DNA of 43,948 nucleotides from Thermoflavifilum sp. (lineage in GTDB: Bacteria; Bacteroidota; Bacteroidia; Chitinophagales; Chitinophagaceae). Positions 25,002-34,595 of the stretch are shown here, in pieces. Under the pieces are notes generated by a model. The model worked only from the letters and a program-made list of their open reading frames with translations. It was not told the origin of the DNA and ran no database searches. The DNA lies in NCBI GenBank assembly GCA_023511875.1, contig JAIMAQ010000016.1:1-43948 (forward strand), given 5' to 3'. Position 1 is the first letter of the stretch. Each line of letters opens with the position of its first letter. A program made the position numbers and the translations under genes.

Positions 25002-27194
25002 TTACCGAAGGAAAAGCAATTCCCGGTATTTCGGTAATGGCCAGTATTGATCATCAACCAAGAATTCTAGCTTATCTGCATGGTAGCGGATCACATCGAA
25101 ATAGGCTTTTACCCGATCACAATAAGCTACAGCCTTTTCGAAAGTATCGGTCATCTTGTTTACCTTCTTTCTTTCTTCGATCATGGCCTCTACTTGTTGA
25201 CCAATCACGTTGATATGCTCTGAAATCTTTTTCAAGATGTTGAGTTGCGTTTGGTATGCTTTCTCATTGAGACCCGTGGCCTTAAGCCCTTCGATGTTTT
25301 GGATCAACTCGTTTTGGTAGCGAATAGCAGCGGGCAAAATATAATTGGTACACAAATCACCAATTACACGCGCTTCGATCTGTACCTTTTTGATGTAGTC
25401 TTCCAGTAAGATCTCATGCCGAGCATGAATTTCTTTTTTCGTAAACACGCCCATCTGGGTAAACACTTTAATACCCTTGTCGCTAACCAAAGCAGTTAAG
25501 GCTTGCGGGGTAGATTTGATATTGGGCAAGCCGCGACGCTCGGCTTCTTTTTCCCATTCTTCGCTGTAGTTATCCCCTTCAAACAAGATGCGTTTTGAAT
25601 CAATAATGTATTCACGCAACACTTGTAGGATGGCGATTTCTTTTTTCTCACCCTTTTCGATGAGGGCATCTACTTCGTTTTTGAATTGGGTTAAGGTGTA
25701 AGCCACAATGGTATTGAGTGTGGTCATGGCCGAGGCACAATTGGCGGAAGAGCCCACTGCACGAAATTCAAATTTATTACCCGTGAAAGCAAAAGGCGAA
25801 GTACGGTTGCGATCGGTATTGTCGAGGAGAAGGTCGGGGATATGACGATGTAAATCGAGTTTCAGGATGGCTTCATCTTGCTCGTCAAACTTATTATCGA
25901 CCCGAGTCTCAATTTCCTGGAGCACATCGGTCAGATAATGACCAATGAACACAGAAATGATGGCGGGAGGTGCTTCGTTGGCCCCGAGGCGGAAATCGTT
26001 GCCTGGTGAGGCAATGGCAGCTCTTAGCAGGTCGGCATGGTCGTGAACGGCTTTGATGGTATTGATGAAAAAGGTGAGAAACAGGAGATTGGTTTTAGGC
26101 GTTTTGCCAGGCGAGAGCAGGTTAATACCCGTGTCGGTAGCCATGCTCCAGTTGTTGTGTTTTCCGCTACCATTAATGCCGGCAAAGGGTTTTTCATGGA
26201 GCAACACTTTGAGTTTATGCCGTTTAGCCACTTTTTGCATCAGGTCCATCACCAGCAAGTTATGGTCTACGGCGATGTTTACTTCTTCATATACGGGTGC
26301 ACATTCAAACTGAGAGGGAGCCACTTCGTTGTGACGCGTGTGTAAGGGTATACCCAATTTATAGGCTTCTTCTTCAAAGTCGCGCATGAAGGCGTAAACC
26401 CTTTCGGGAATAGAGCCAAAATAATGATCTTCTAACTGTTGACCTTTGGCGGGAGGATGCCCTACCACCGTGCGGCCACACATCACAATGTCGGGGCGTG
26501 CATTGGCTAGAGCTTCGTCGATTACAAAATATTCTTGTTCCCAACCCAAAGTAGAATATACATGGGTCACGCTTCGGTCGAAAAAGTTACAAACTTCTGT
26601 AGCTGCTTTGTCGAGTGCAGCTATAGATTTTAGGAGGGGGCCTTTATAATCGAGTGCTTCACCGTTGTACGACACAAAAATGGTTGGGATACACAAGGTT
26701 TTTCCCGAGCCCATTTCTATAATAAAAGCCGGGGAAGAAGGATCCCAGGCTGTATAACCACGAGCTTCAAAGGTAGCCCGCAAGCCGCCACTAGGAAAGC
26801 TCGATGCATCGGGCTCTTGTTGAACCAATGCGTCACCATCGAATACTTCAATGGGAGTGCCATCGCTTTTAATCGTAAAAAACGAATCGTGCTTTTCGGC
26901 GGTAGCTCCCGTTAAGGGTTGAAACCAATGTGTGAAATGGGTTACTCCCTGTTTGATGGCCCATTCTTTCATGCCGGCGGCTACCTGATCGGCTATTCTG
27001 CGCTCAATCTTGGTGCCCGTTTTGATAGACATCTGCAGGCTTTTATAGGCCTCATCGCTGAGATGCTCGCGCATGACCTTTCCCGTAAATACCCGGCTGG
27101 CAAACATTTCAGAAATCCGTTTGCCCGAAAGTGAATTCTTTTGTGCTGGGCTATGCATCAATGCTGCTAAAGCGTTTAACCGTAGGTTTTGCAT
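25002..27194 (-). CDS. glnN: Type III glutamine synthetase
   Basis: This 730-residue protein has the length typical of GSIII, well above the roughly 450-470 residues of GSI. The signature KPFAGINGSGKHNNWSM, the ATP/glutamate-site segment TRHNEVAPSQFECAPVYEE and the N-terminal SGKRISEMFASRVFTGKVMREHLS, all hallmarks of GSIII, are present. It condenses ammonium and glutamate with ATP in the cytoplasm and is the main ammonium-assimilating enzyme in many Bacteroidota. It is transcribed alone, with its own terminator. I see no PII or transporter gene beside it, and no exact TAnnTTTG element in the 147 bp upstream. Confidence 0.97.
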   Translation of the reverse strand: MQNLRLNALAALMHSPAQKNSLSGKRISEMFASRVFTGKVMREHLSDEAYKSLQMSIKTGTKIERRIADQVAAGMKEWAIKQGVTHFTHWFQPLTGATAEKHDSFFTIKSDGTPIEVFDGDALVQQEPDASSFPSGGLRATFEARGYTAWDPSSPAFIIEMGSGKTLCIPTIFVSYNGEALDYKGPLLKSIAALDKAATEVCNFFDRSVTHVYSTLGWEQEYFVIDEALANARPDIVMCGRTVVGHPPAKGQQLEDHYFGSIPERVYAFMRDFEEEAYKLGIPLHTRHNEVAPSQFECAPVYEEVNIAVDHNLLVMDLMQKVAKRHKLKVLLHEKPFAGINGSGKHNNWSMATDTGINLLSPGKTPKTNLLFLTFFINTIKAVHDHADLLRAAIASPGNDFRLGANEAPPAIISVFIGHYLTDVLQEIETRVDNKFDEQDEAILKLDLHRHIPDLLLDNTDRNRTSPFAFTGNKFEFRAVGSSANCASAMTTLNTIVAYTLTQFKNEVDALIEKGEKKEIAILQVLREYIIDSKRILFEGDNYSEEWEKEAERRGLPNIKSTPQALTALVSDKGIKVFTQMGVFTKKEIHARHEILLEDYIKKVQIEARVIGDLCTNYILPAAIRYQNELIQNIEGLKATGLNEKAYQTQLNILKKISEHINVIGQQVEAMIEERKKVNKMTDTFEKAVAYCDRVKAYFDVIRYHADKLEFLVDDQYWPLPKYRELLFLR

Positions 27195-27341
27195 TTCTCA
27201 AAATTTTTCACAAAGGAAATTGTTTTTATTAAAATATCAAATTTTTTTTCCAAAATCTCCATAAAAATGATGCCTATCTAGCAAAAGAATATTGATTATG
27301 GAAAGATGTTTTTCGTAAAAATGATTTTTTGATTATAATGA

Positions 27342-28637
27342 TTATATTTTATTTTTTATAATGAATTTATACCAAAGTGTATGCATACCGGGGGCAAGGA
27401 TGAGCAATTCCGATAGAGCTCGGTAGCGAACAATGGCGCCAGTGATGGGAACGGTGTATCCAATAAGCAGTAAATAAGTGATGGCTATCCACCAGCCGCA
27501 GGCTATCCAGCCATCAAAAGGCTGTTTCCAGATCTGAAGCAGTAACATGCATACGCAAATGAACAGAAATAGCATGTTGTTGGCCTGAATTGCCAATGAG
27601 AATACCAAATGCTGGTGAGAGGGATTGGGCAGAAAAAGCACTCTCCATAAGGCTCTGGGCAACACCTCCAAAAAACTCAACACATGAGGTTGCAAGGGAA
27701 GAGGAGGCAGCAATGAATGGGCTTGCGATTCCATCCCTACCTGATAAAATGCCTGTTGTCTTTGGACGACGACTTGCAAGGGATTAATGTGCAATAGCAG
27801 GCAGAAAAGATATGCTCCCACACAGATGCCTGCAAGCAAGAAGGCAAACACACGAGCAGGTTTATGGTTTTGAAACATTGGCCTCGTACTTAGCTGTGCC
27901 GTGAGTATCCAGGCCAGCCAAGCAGGAATAAGTAACAACAGAAGAAAATTTTTAAACAACAATAGGCCCACCATGCCTAATCCTATTAAAAACACCGCAT
28001 ACTTAGCTTTGTGAGTTTTCTTCTTCCGGCTGTTTATCCATTGCATGGTATGATAGCCAATCATGGCCAATAGAGTAAATACAAGTGCATCTTTGTGCAT
28101 GCCACTAAACCAAAACCATATAGCCGGCAGATGGCACCAGATCATCCACGCAGATAGCGACATGCCTAAGACGGATTGATATAACCGCGCAAACCAGAGC
28201 CAACCCGGCAGGGTGAGCAGGTTGAAGAAAATACAATTTATGTAATACCGACTACCAGAAACCAGATTAAAGATGATGTTGAGGCCTATGAGAATATATT
28301 TCCCACTGTTTTGCCAAAAGGTATGATGAACGCCTAAAAAATCGGCAAATAACAAGTATTGCAGTCGTTGTTGGATGTAAGTGATAAGTGTTGTAGGGTT
28401 TTGGTGCCACCATTGGCTGAGGGTGATGGCATGGGTGAAGGCTTCCCAGGTATCGCTTTGTGCTGGATAGTAATATTGATGGATCCACCCATAAAGCCAC
28501 GACATCAAAACACGTGAAAGATATAGCTCTATCGCCCATGCAACGGGCATACCAGGTGGCAGCATGTGTTTCCAATGGCTTACCCACCAGCAAGCCAGTA
28601 GCAAATAACTTCCACCCAGCAACCATGACCATTCCAT
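27342..28637 (-). CDS. Unknown polytopic membrane protein, possible GT-C-like
   Basis: I do not recognise this 431-residue protein. It has about 10-12 hydrophobic helices covering nearly its whole length, many Trp and His residues, and a soluble N-terminal loop (YYYPAQSDTWEAFTHAITLSQWW, about 55-77). SGMHKDALVF (about 179-188), after a Trp-rich helix, resembles the cytoplasm-facing loops of some GT-C glycosyltransferase-like proteins of lipid-linked sugar pathways, but no catalytic motif is firm. Several transmembrane segments alternate with basic loops (SRKKKTHKAKY), so topology can be predicted with confidence. It is divergent from purL and follows the same strand as glnN without a clear terminator between. 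A lipid or polysaccharide role is a guess. Confidence 0.65.
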   Translation of the reverse strand: MEWSWLLGGSYLLLACWWVSHWKHMLPPGMPVAWAIELYLSRVLMSWLYGWIHQYYYPAQSDTWEAFTHAITLSQWWHQNPTTLITYIQQRLQYLLFADFLGVHHTFWQNSGKYILIGLNIIFNLVSGSRYYINCIFFNLLTLPGWLWFARLYQSVLGMSLSAWMIWCHLPAIWFWFSGMHKDALVFTLLAMIGYHTMQWINSRKKKTHKAKYAVFLIGLGMVGLLLFKNFLLLLLIPAWLAWILTAQLSTRPMFQNHKPARVFAFLLAGICVGAYLFCLLLHINPLQVVVQRQQAFYQVGMESQAHSLLPPLPLQPHVLSFLEVLPRALWRVLFLPNPSHQHLVFSLAIQANNMLFLFICVCMLLLQIWKQPFDGWIACGWWIAITYLLLIGYTVPITGAIVRYRALSELLILAPGMHTLWYKFIIKNKI

Positions 28638-28679
28638 GAGCGCTTTGAGAAAACAGACAACAAGGTAAGTTTATTCCCT

Positions 28680-28687
28680 TATTTTTG
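28680..28687 (+). promoter_or_regulatory. Bacteroidota -7 element before purL
   Basis: TATTTTTG matches TAnnTTTG and lies 38 bp before the purL start codon, in the 88-bp divergent gap. No clear -33 element is seen. Confidence 0.4.
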
Positions 28688-28725
28688 CGCCTGTTACTGT
28701 TGCCCTGGCTCATCTATACAGCTTT

Positions 28726-30948
28726 ATGCAGGAAATAACTGTTGAAACCGCACAGCAATTAGGACTCACCAGTGAAGAGTTTGCACGCATTGTACAACTG
28801 CTTGGGCGCAAGCCCAACTTCACTGAGCTCACCATGTTTTCGGCCATGTGGAGTGAACATTGTAGTTATAAGAATTCTTTGCGATGGCTAAAGACCCTGC
28901 CCCGCGAGGGAAGTTGCTTACTGGCCAAGGCAGGGGAAGAAAATGCCGGCTTGGTGGATATTGGTGAGGGTTATGCCTGCGTGTTTAAGATTGAATCGCA
29001 CAATCATCCTTCGGCAATAGAGCCTTTCCAAGGAGCAGCTACGGGTGTGGGGGGCATACATCGAGATATTTTCACCATGGGTGCCAGGCCCATTGCCGCA
29101 TTGAATTCCTTACGTTTTGGCCGTTTAGAAGAGCCACGAACCCAGCATTTGCTACGTGGGGTAGTGGCCGGCATTGGCCATTATGGCAATTGCTTGGGCG
29201 TAGCCACTGTAGGAGGAGAAGTTTATTTTGATTCTTGCTATCATACCAATCCCCTGGTGAATGCCATGAGTGTGGGTGTAGTGCGAATTGGGCAAACCGT
29301 GTCGGCCATCGCTAAGGGCGATGGTAATCCGGTGATGATCGTAGGCTCAGAAACAGGCAAAGATGGGATTGGCGGAGCCGCTTTTGCTTCGGCCAATATT
29401 ACCGAAGAAAGTGTAGACGATTTGCCTGCTGTGCAGGTGGGTGATCCATTTCAAGAGAAAAAGTTGATTGAAGCTTGCTTAGAAGCGGTAGCTACTGGTG
29501 CTTTGGTAGGTATGCAAGACATGGGAGCGGCAGGCATTACGTGTGCCACAGCCGAGATGAGTGCTAAGGGTGGACATGGCATGCGCATCGACCTCTCGAA
29601 AGTGCCTACTCGCCAAGCCGACATGAAAGCTTGGGAAATCTTGATTAGCGAAAGTCAAGAAAGAATGTTACTGGTTGTGCAGAAGGGTAGGGAAGAAGAG
29701 ATCCGACAAATTTTTGATAAATGGGACTTGCATTGTGTGCAGATTGGGGAGGTCACCCGCGAGCCTGTGTTGCAATTTTATCTGCATAGTCGGCTGGAAG
29801 CAGAGGTGCCAGCCGATAGCCTCGTGGTGGGTGGGGGTGCACCCGTGTATGAGCGGGAATATCGTCGCCCAGCCTATCTGGATGACTGTGCCGCTTTCGA
29901 TATAAACCAGATTGCCGAACCTGCTCCAGAACAACTTATGGAGGTTGCTCGCATGCTTTGTGGGCTGCCCACTATAGCCTCTAAGCGCTGGGTATATGAA
30001 CAATATGATCGGCTAGTAGGCACTGCCAACATTACGGCATATATGCCGGCCGATGCAGCTTTGGTGCTTGCCAAGCCTACTTCACGCATATTGGCATTGA
30101 CTACCGATGGCAACAGTAGGTATGTATTTGCCGATCCATTTAAAGGTACGCAGATTGCCGTGGCCGAGGCTGCACGCAATATAGTGTGTAGTGGCGGGCA
30201 ACCCTTGGCCATCACCAATTGCTTGAATTTTGGGAATCCTTATGATCCCGAAGTCTATTATCAATTTGTTCAGGCGATTCAAGGGATGGGAGAAGCCTGT
30301 AAGGCTTTTGATACCCCTGTTACAGGCGGCAATGTGAGCTTTTATAATCAATCGCCCGACGGGCCTATATATCCCACACCCGTTATCGGTATGGTAGGCA
30401 TACTCTCCAGTCGGGATCAGATCATGACTATGCATTTTCAACACCCGGGAGATCGCATCTATCTATTGGGCATACCGCGCAATGATATTGGATCTTCGGC
30501 TTACGTGTATGCATGGCACCAAATAGCCTATAGCTCCTGCCCATATTTCGATTTGCAAGAGGAGCTTCATTTGCAAAAGGCTTTGCTACAAATCATTCGC
30601 AAACGCCTCATTGTTTCTGCTCATGATGTAAGCGAAGGCGGATTGTGGATGTGTTTGCTCGAATCGGCTATGGCTGGTCACCTGGGAATGGAGGTTTATG
30701 CAAACCTTGCTTATCGCCAAGATGCGTTTTGGTTTGGTGAGTCTCAAAGCAGAGTGGTGGTATCTGTTTCGCCCGAACAGGAATCGGAATTCCTGTTGGC
30801 ATTAGGGAGCCTACCCCATCAGTTGCTAGGTGAAGTGCGTGCCGATGATCAACTGATTGTAGATGGCCATAGCTGGGGAAGTCTTGCCGAATGGCAATGG
30901 ATTTATGAACAAGCCATCGACCAATACATGGAAAAAGAAAACATGTAA
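28726..30948 (+). CDS. purL: Phosphoribosylformylglycinamidine synthase subunit PurL
   Basis: This 740-residue protein is the small-type PurL, which works with separate PurQ and PurS subunits, unlike the roughly 1300-residue fused enzyme. It catalyses the ATP- and glutamine-dependent step from FGAR to FGAM in purine synthesis. It has two tandem AIRS-like halves. Conserved segments include MFSAMWSEHCSYKNS, FKIESHNHPSAIEPFQGAATGVGG and GMQDMGAAGITCA in the first half and TGGNVSFYNQS with SAHDVSEGGLW in the second. No purQ or purS is in this window. It is followed 29 bp later by hldD, probably on the same transcript. Confidence 0.97.
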   Translation: MQEITVETAQQLGLTSEEFARIVQLLGRKPNFTELTMFSAMWSEHCSYKNSLRWLKTLPREGSCLLAKAGEENAGLVDIGEGYACVFKIESHNHPSAIEPFQGAATGVGGIHRDIFTMGARPIAALNSLRFGRLEEPRTQHLLRGVVAGIGHYGNCLGVATVGGEVYFDSCYHTNPLVNAMSVGVVRIGQTVSAIAKGDGNPVMIVGSETGKDGIGGAAFASANITEESVDDLPAVQVGDPFQEKKLIEACLEAVATGALVGMQDMGAAGITCATAEMSAKGGHGMRIDLSKVPTRQADMKAWEILISESQERMLLVVQKGREEEIRQIFDKWDLHCVQIGEVTREPVLQFYLHSRLEAEVPADSLVVGGGAPVYEREYRRPAYLDDCAAFDINQIAEPAPEQLMEVARMLCGLPTIASKRWVYEQYDRLVGTANITAYMPADAALVLAKPTSRILALTTDGNSRYVFADPFKGTQIAVAEAARNIVCSGGQPLAITNCLNFGNPYDPEVYYQFVQAIQGMGEACKAFDTPVTGGNVSFYNQSPDGPIYPTPVIGMVGILSSRDQIMTMHFQHPGDRIYLLGIPRNDIGSSAYVYAWHQIAYSSCPYFDLQEELHLQKALLQIIRKRLIVSAHDVSEGGLWMCLLESAMAGHLGMEVYANLAYRQDAFWFGESQSRVVVSVSPEQESEFLLALGSLPHQLLGEVRADDQLIVDGHSWGSLAEWQWIYEQAIDQYMEKENM

Positions 30949-30977
30949 TTGCTCATCATTTTTTAGCAGCGTTGAAC

Positions 30978-32006
30978 ATGAACACATATTCTCTAACATC
31001 AGATCAGGTTGCTCACATAGGCAATCACGATGACTTGATTTTAGTAACAGGAGCCGCAGGATTTATTGGCAGTTGCTTGGTGGGTTTTTTGAATCAACAG
31101 GGGTATGAAAACTTGATCTTAAGTGATGATTTTTCTCGACCCGATAAGCTGAAGAATTTAGAAAACAAACGCTATTTACAACGCATTCCACGAGAGCAAT
31201 TGTTTGACTGGTTATCGCAACGAGAAAACACGTCGCGCATTCGATATATTTTTCATATTGGTGCACGTACCGATACTACGGAGTTTAATCGTGAAATCTT
31301 TAACCAGCTCAATGTGCAATATTCTCAACGTTTATGGGAATATGCAGTGGCACAGCAGATTCCGTTTTTATATGCATCTTCAGCAGCTACTTATGGTGAT
31401 GGCAGTATGGGCTATGCCGATGATCATGCGCGCATAGCCGATTTGCGGCCATTGAATCCCTATGGTTGGTCGAAGCAGCAATTCGATCTCTGGGCATTAT
31501 CACAACCAATAGCTCCTCCGCATTGGTATGGGCTGAAGTTTTTTAATGTATATGGCCCTAACGAATATCACAAAGGGCGCATGGCTAGTGTAGTTTGGCA
31601 TGCTTATCGGCAAATACAAGAAACGGGTATCGTTCGTTTGTTTCAATCACATCGCCCAGAATATCGTGATGGTGAACAACTTCGTGATTTTATTTATGTA
31701 AAAGATATTGTGAAGATTTGTTATTGGTTTATGCAATATCTACCAGCTTCTGGCATTTACAATGCAGGAACTGGTAAAGCACGTACTTTCAACGACCTGG
31801 TGAAAGCTACTTTCGAAGCGCTCAATAAGCCCGTGCAAATTCAATATATTCCCATTCCTGAAGATATTCGTAACACCTATCAATATTTCACCGAAGCACA
31901 AATGCATAAATTACGCCATGCGGGTTATAACAGCGATTTTTGCTCACTAGAAGAAGGCATTGCCGATTATGTGCAACAATATCTATTATCAAGCAAGTAT
32001 TATTGA
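30978..32006 (+). CDS. hldD: ADP-glyceromanno-heptose 6-epimerase
   Basis: This 342-residue short-chain dehydrogenase-type epimerase has an NAD(P)-binding Rossmann motif TGAAGFIG (24-31) and catalytic Y162 and K166 in PYGWSKQQFD. GARTDTTEFN, the signature of the heptose epimerase, and the typical KFFNVYGPNEYHKGRMASVVWHA are present. It converts ADP-D-glycero-manno-heptose to the L-glycero form used in LPS inner core. The start is ATG 30978; a TTG two codons earlier is in frame but needless. It ends at a strong bidirectional terminator. Other heptose genes (hldE, gmhA, gmhB) are absent from the window. Confidence 0.95.
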   Translation: MNTYSLTSDQVAHIGNHDDLILVTGAAGFIGSCLVGFLNQQGYENLILSDDFSRPDKLKNLENKRYLQRIPREQLFDWLSQRENTSRIRYIFHIGARTDTTEFNREIFNQLNVQYSQRLWEYAVAQQIPFLYASSAATYGDGSMGYADDHARIADLRPLNPYGWSKQQFDLWALSQPIAPPHWYGLKFFNVYGPNEYHKGRMASVVWHAYRQIQETGIVRLFQSHRPEYRDGEQLRDFIYVKDIVKICYWFMQYLPASGIYNAGTGKARTFNDLVKATFEALNKPVQIQYIPIPEDIRNTYQYFTEAQMHKLRHAGYNSDFCSLEEGIADYVQQYLLSSKYY

Positions 32007-32036
32007 ACTTTTCTGTTGATTGCATCTTCAATAAAT

Positions 32037-32071
32037 AAAAAAGCTGTAGAAACTCATTCTACAGCTTTTTT
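32037..32071. terminator. Bidirectional terminator, hldD / alpha-oxoamine synthase
   Basis: AAGCTGTAGAA (32041-32051) pairs with TTCTACAGCTT (32057-32067) across a 5-nt loop. An A run on the left and T run on the right provide U tracts in both directions between two convergent genes. Confidence 0.92.
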
Positions 32072-32095
32072 ATGTTGAACAATTATTTGTGCAAT

Positions 32096-33340
32096 TTATT
32101 GTACAAGTGGGATTTCTTTTAATTGATAAGCATTTGCATCTAGTTTTTTCTTTACTTCTGCGAAAGCATGTAGGGTTTGTTCGATATCAGCATCGGTATG
32201 CACAGCTGTAGGAGTAAGCCGATAAATGATTTGCCCTTTTGGAATTACCGGATAAACAACGATTGAGCAAAATACGTTGTAAGTTTCTCGCAGGTCAACC
32301 AACATTGCCGTGGCTTCGGGAATAGTGCCTTTCATATACACAGGTGTCACAGGTGAATTGGTATGACCAATATCGAATCCATTTTTTTTCAATCCCTCTT
32401 GCAATTTTTTCACATTAGCCCAGAGCTTTTCTCGCAATTCGGGGTGCTTGCGCAATAATTCTAAGCGTTTGAGATTGCCAATCACAATAGGTAAAGGCAA
32501 CGACTTGGCAAAGATTTGTGAGCGAATATTATATCGCAAATAATCGATGACGGGCTTATCTCCACTTACAAAAGCGCCAATGGAAGCCATCGACTTAGCG
32601 AAGGTAGAAAAATATAAATCAATACCCTCTTGACATCCTTGATGCTCGCCCGTACCGGCACCGGTTTTACCCATAGTACCAAATCCATGCGCATCATCGA
32701 CCAATAAGCGAAAAGGATATTTTTGTTTTAAGGCAATGATTTCTTTTAACTTACCCTGATCACCAGCCATGCCAAACACACCTTCGGTAATCACCAAAAT
32801 ACCGCCACCAGTAGTCTTAACCATTTCAGTGGCTCGCTTGAGTTGTTTTTCACAATCGTCTACATCATTGTGTTTAAATACATAACGATGGCCAGCATGC
32901 AGGCGCACGCCATCGATGATACAAGCATGGCTTTCGGCATCGTATACAATCACATCATGGCGATTGCACAATGCATCAATAGCACTCATGATGCCCTGAT
33001 AGCCATAGTTAAGCAAGCAAGTATCTTCTTTGTGCACAAATTCAGAAAGTTCTTTCTCCAATTGTTCATGATAATCGGTATTGCCGCTCATCATACGAGC
33101 CCCCATGGGTGCGGCCAAACCAAACTCTTCGGCTGCACGTGCATCTGTTTCACGCACTTCTGGATGATTCGCTAATCCTAGATAATTATTTAAGCTCCAG
33201 ATGATGCGTTCCTTGCCTCGAAACTTCATGCGGTTGCCAATAGGCCCTTCCAATTTTGGGAAGGCAAAATATCCATGTGCACGATCGGAATGTTGCCCAA
33301 TGGGGCCCTTGTTTTTCATCAACTTCTCGAAGATATCCAT
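32096..33340 (-). CDS. Alpha-oxoamine synthase, probably serine palmitoyltransferase
   Basis: This is a 414-residue PLP enzyme of the alpha-oxoamine synthase family. K249 in STFAKSMASIGAF binds PLP. D215 and H218 are in VDDAHGFGTMG, H138 in DAESHACIIDG, and SLNNYLGLANHP and MGARMMSGNTDYH are substrate-site segments. Its N-terminal extension (MDIFEKLMKNKGPIGQHS) and overall character fit the group annotated as serine palmitoyltransferase or 2-amino-3-ketobutyrate CoA ligase in Bacteroidota. I favour serine palmitoyltransferase, the entry step of the sphingolipids these bacteria make, because no threonine dehydrogenase is adjacent. It is clearly distinct from the bioF-like gene at 21084. It is transcribed alone, from a probable promoter just upstream, and ends at the bidirectional terminator. 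Confidence 0.75.
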   Translation of the reverse strand: MDIFEKLMKNKGPIGQHSDRAHGYFAFPKLEGPIGNRMKFRGKERIIWSLNNYLGLANHPEVRETDARAAEEFGLAAPMGARMMSGNTDYHEQLEKELSEFVHKEDTCLLNYGYQGIMSAIDALCNRHDVIVYDAESHACIIDGVRLHAGHRYVFKHNDVDDCEKQLKRATEMVKTTGGGILVITEGVFGMAGDQGKLKEIIALKQKYPFRLLVDDAHGFGTMGKTGAGTGEHQGCQEGIDLYFSTFAKSMASIGAFVSGDKPVIDYLRYNIRSQIFAKSLPLPIVIGNLKRLELLRKHPELREKLWANVKKLQEGLKKNGFDIGHTNSPVTPVYMKGTIPEATAMLVDLRETYNVFCSIVVYPVIPKGQIIYRLTPTAVHTDADIEQTLHAFAEVKKKLDANAYQLKEIPLVQ

Positions 33341-33374
33341 AAGGTATGGGAAGTTTAGTGGGTGAATGATGTAA

Positions 33375-33382
33375 CAAAAGTA
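33375..33382 (-). promoter_or_regulatory. Bacteroidota -7 element before the 32096-33340 gene
   Basis: On the minus strand TACTTTTG matches TAnnTTTG exactly, 34 bp from the start codon at 33340. No good -33 element is seen. Confidence 0.4.
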
Positions 33383-33494
33383 AAAAAACTCCTACGTTTT
33401 TTGGAGGTAGTTTTTGTTAGATGAGTAGAGAAAAAATTTTTTGAGCCGATTAGGGGTAAATGGTGTAATGATTGTTCTTGTAATAAAGAGGTTC

Positions 33495-34595
33495 ATGAAA
33501 ATGGATGAGCATAGGCTTTGGATATTGATGAGTCGTAAGCTCACTGGGGAAGCTACAGAAGAAGAGATTCGTCAATTAGATGAATGGCTAAAAACAGATC
33601 CACAGGCCATGTACAGCTATCAAGTGTTTTTACAGTTGTGGCAAAGTGATGCACTGTCCATACCACCTGAGGAATTAGCCCAGAAATACCAACAGCAGCA
33701 AGCTCGCATCCAGCAATATCATACTCGTAAATCCTTTTCCGTTCAACCTAAACTTCGCAAACAATTATGGCGTAAAGTGATGGTGGCTGCAGCCATGATC
33801 GGCGGTTTAGCATTGGGCTTTTGGTGGATGCATACTTTCAAACATGAGCATTCTTCTCCCTCAGCCGATGTTTGGGCTACGTTATCTACGCCCTACGGGA
33901 TGAGAGCCTATGTGGTATTGCCCGACAGTACGCAGGTTTGGCTAAATGCGGGCAGTAAAATAAGTTATCGGAAAGATATAGCTACTGCTCATTTGCGCGA
34001 GATCAATTTATCGGGTGAAGCTTATTTTGAAGTAGAGCATCGTGTCCAACAGCCCATGGTGATTCATACCCAGCATCTCGATGTTCACGATTTAGGCACG
34101 GCTTTCAATTTGCGGGCTTATCCTGGAGATCCCGTTACAGAAGCTACGTTGATACAAGGTTCCATAGAAATCGTTAATCGCAATCATCCCGAAGAAAAAA
34201 TTCTGTTGCAACCCAGCCAGCGCATTACTTTTTACCATGATTCGCTTATGTTACAGACCTCATCATCTGCTCCTTCCAATACTGCTACTCCGCACGAAGC
34301 CAAAAACTATGTGCTCACCCGCGTGAAACCCGATCTGAAGGAAAACCTTATCCCGGATACCGCCTGGAAGGTGAATAAGCTGGTATTTCAAAGCGAAAGA
34401 TTTGATGAGCTAACTCGTCAGTTAGAACGCTGGTACAACGTGCATATCGTGTTGACCAGCAAGCGTGTGGCTGCGTATAAGTTAACTGGCAGTTTTGAAA
34501 ATGAAAGTATAGAACAAGCTTTAAAAGCTTTGCAAATCACAGCACCCTTTCAGTATCACATGAAGAATGATACTATTTGGATTGATAAACCTTAA
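33495..34595 (+). CDS. FecR-family anti-sigma / sigma regulator
   Basis: This 366-residue single-pass inner-membrane protein has a cytoplasmic N-terminal region (1-92, with MSRKLTGEATEEEIRQLDEWL typical of Bacteroidota FecR), one transmembrane helix (about 93-113) and a periplasmic FecR domain (YGMRAYVVLPDSTQVWLNAGSKISY, then LSGEAYFEVEH). A C-terminal DUF4974-type domain ends the protein. FecR proteins relay a signal from an outer-membrane SusC-type receptor with an STN domain to an ECF sigma factor, and the SusC gene starts 189 bp downstream. The partner sigma gene, usually immediately upstream, is absent; the neighbour is a divergent enzyme gene. The start is ATG 33495; ATG 33501 is equally usable. 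Confidence 0.9.
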   Translation: MKMDEHRLWILMSRKLTGEATEEEIRQLDEWLKTDPQAMYSYQVFLQLWQSDALSIPPEELAQKYQQQQARIQQYHTRKSFSVQPKLRKQLWRKVMVAAAMIGGLALGFWWMHTFKHEHSSPSADVWATLSTPYGMRAYVVLPDSTQVWLNAGSKISYRKDIATAHLREINLSGEAYFEVEHRVQQPMVIHTQHLDVHDLGTAFNLRAYPGDPVTEATLIQGSIEIVNRNHPEEKILLQPSQRITFYHDSLMLQTSSSAPSNTATPHEAKNYVLTRVKPDLKENLIPDTAWKVNKLVFQSERFDELTRQLERWYNVHIVLTSKRVAAYKLTGSFENESIEQALKALQITAPFQYHMKNDTIWIDKP

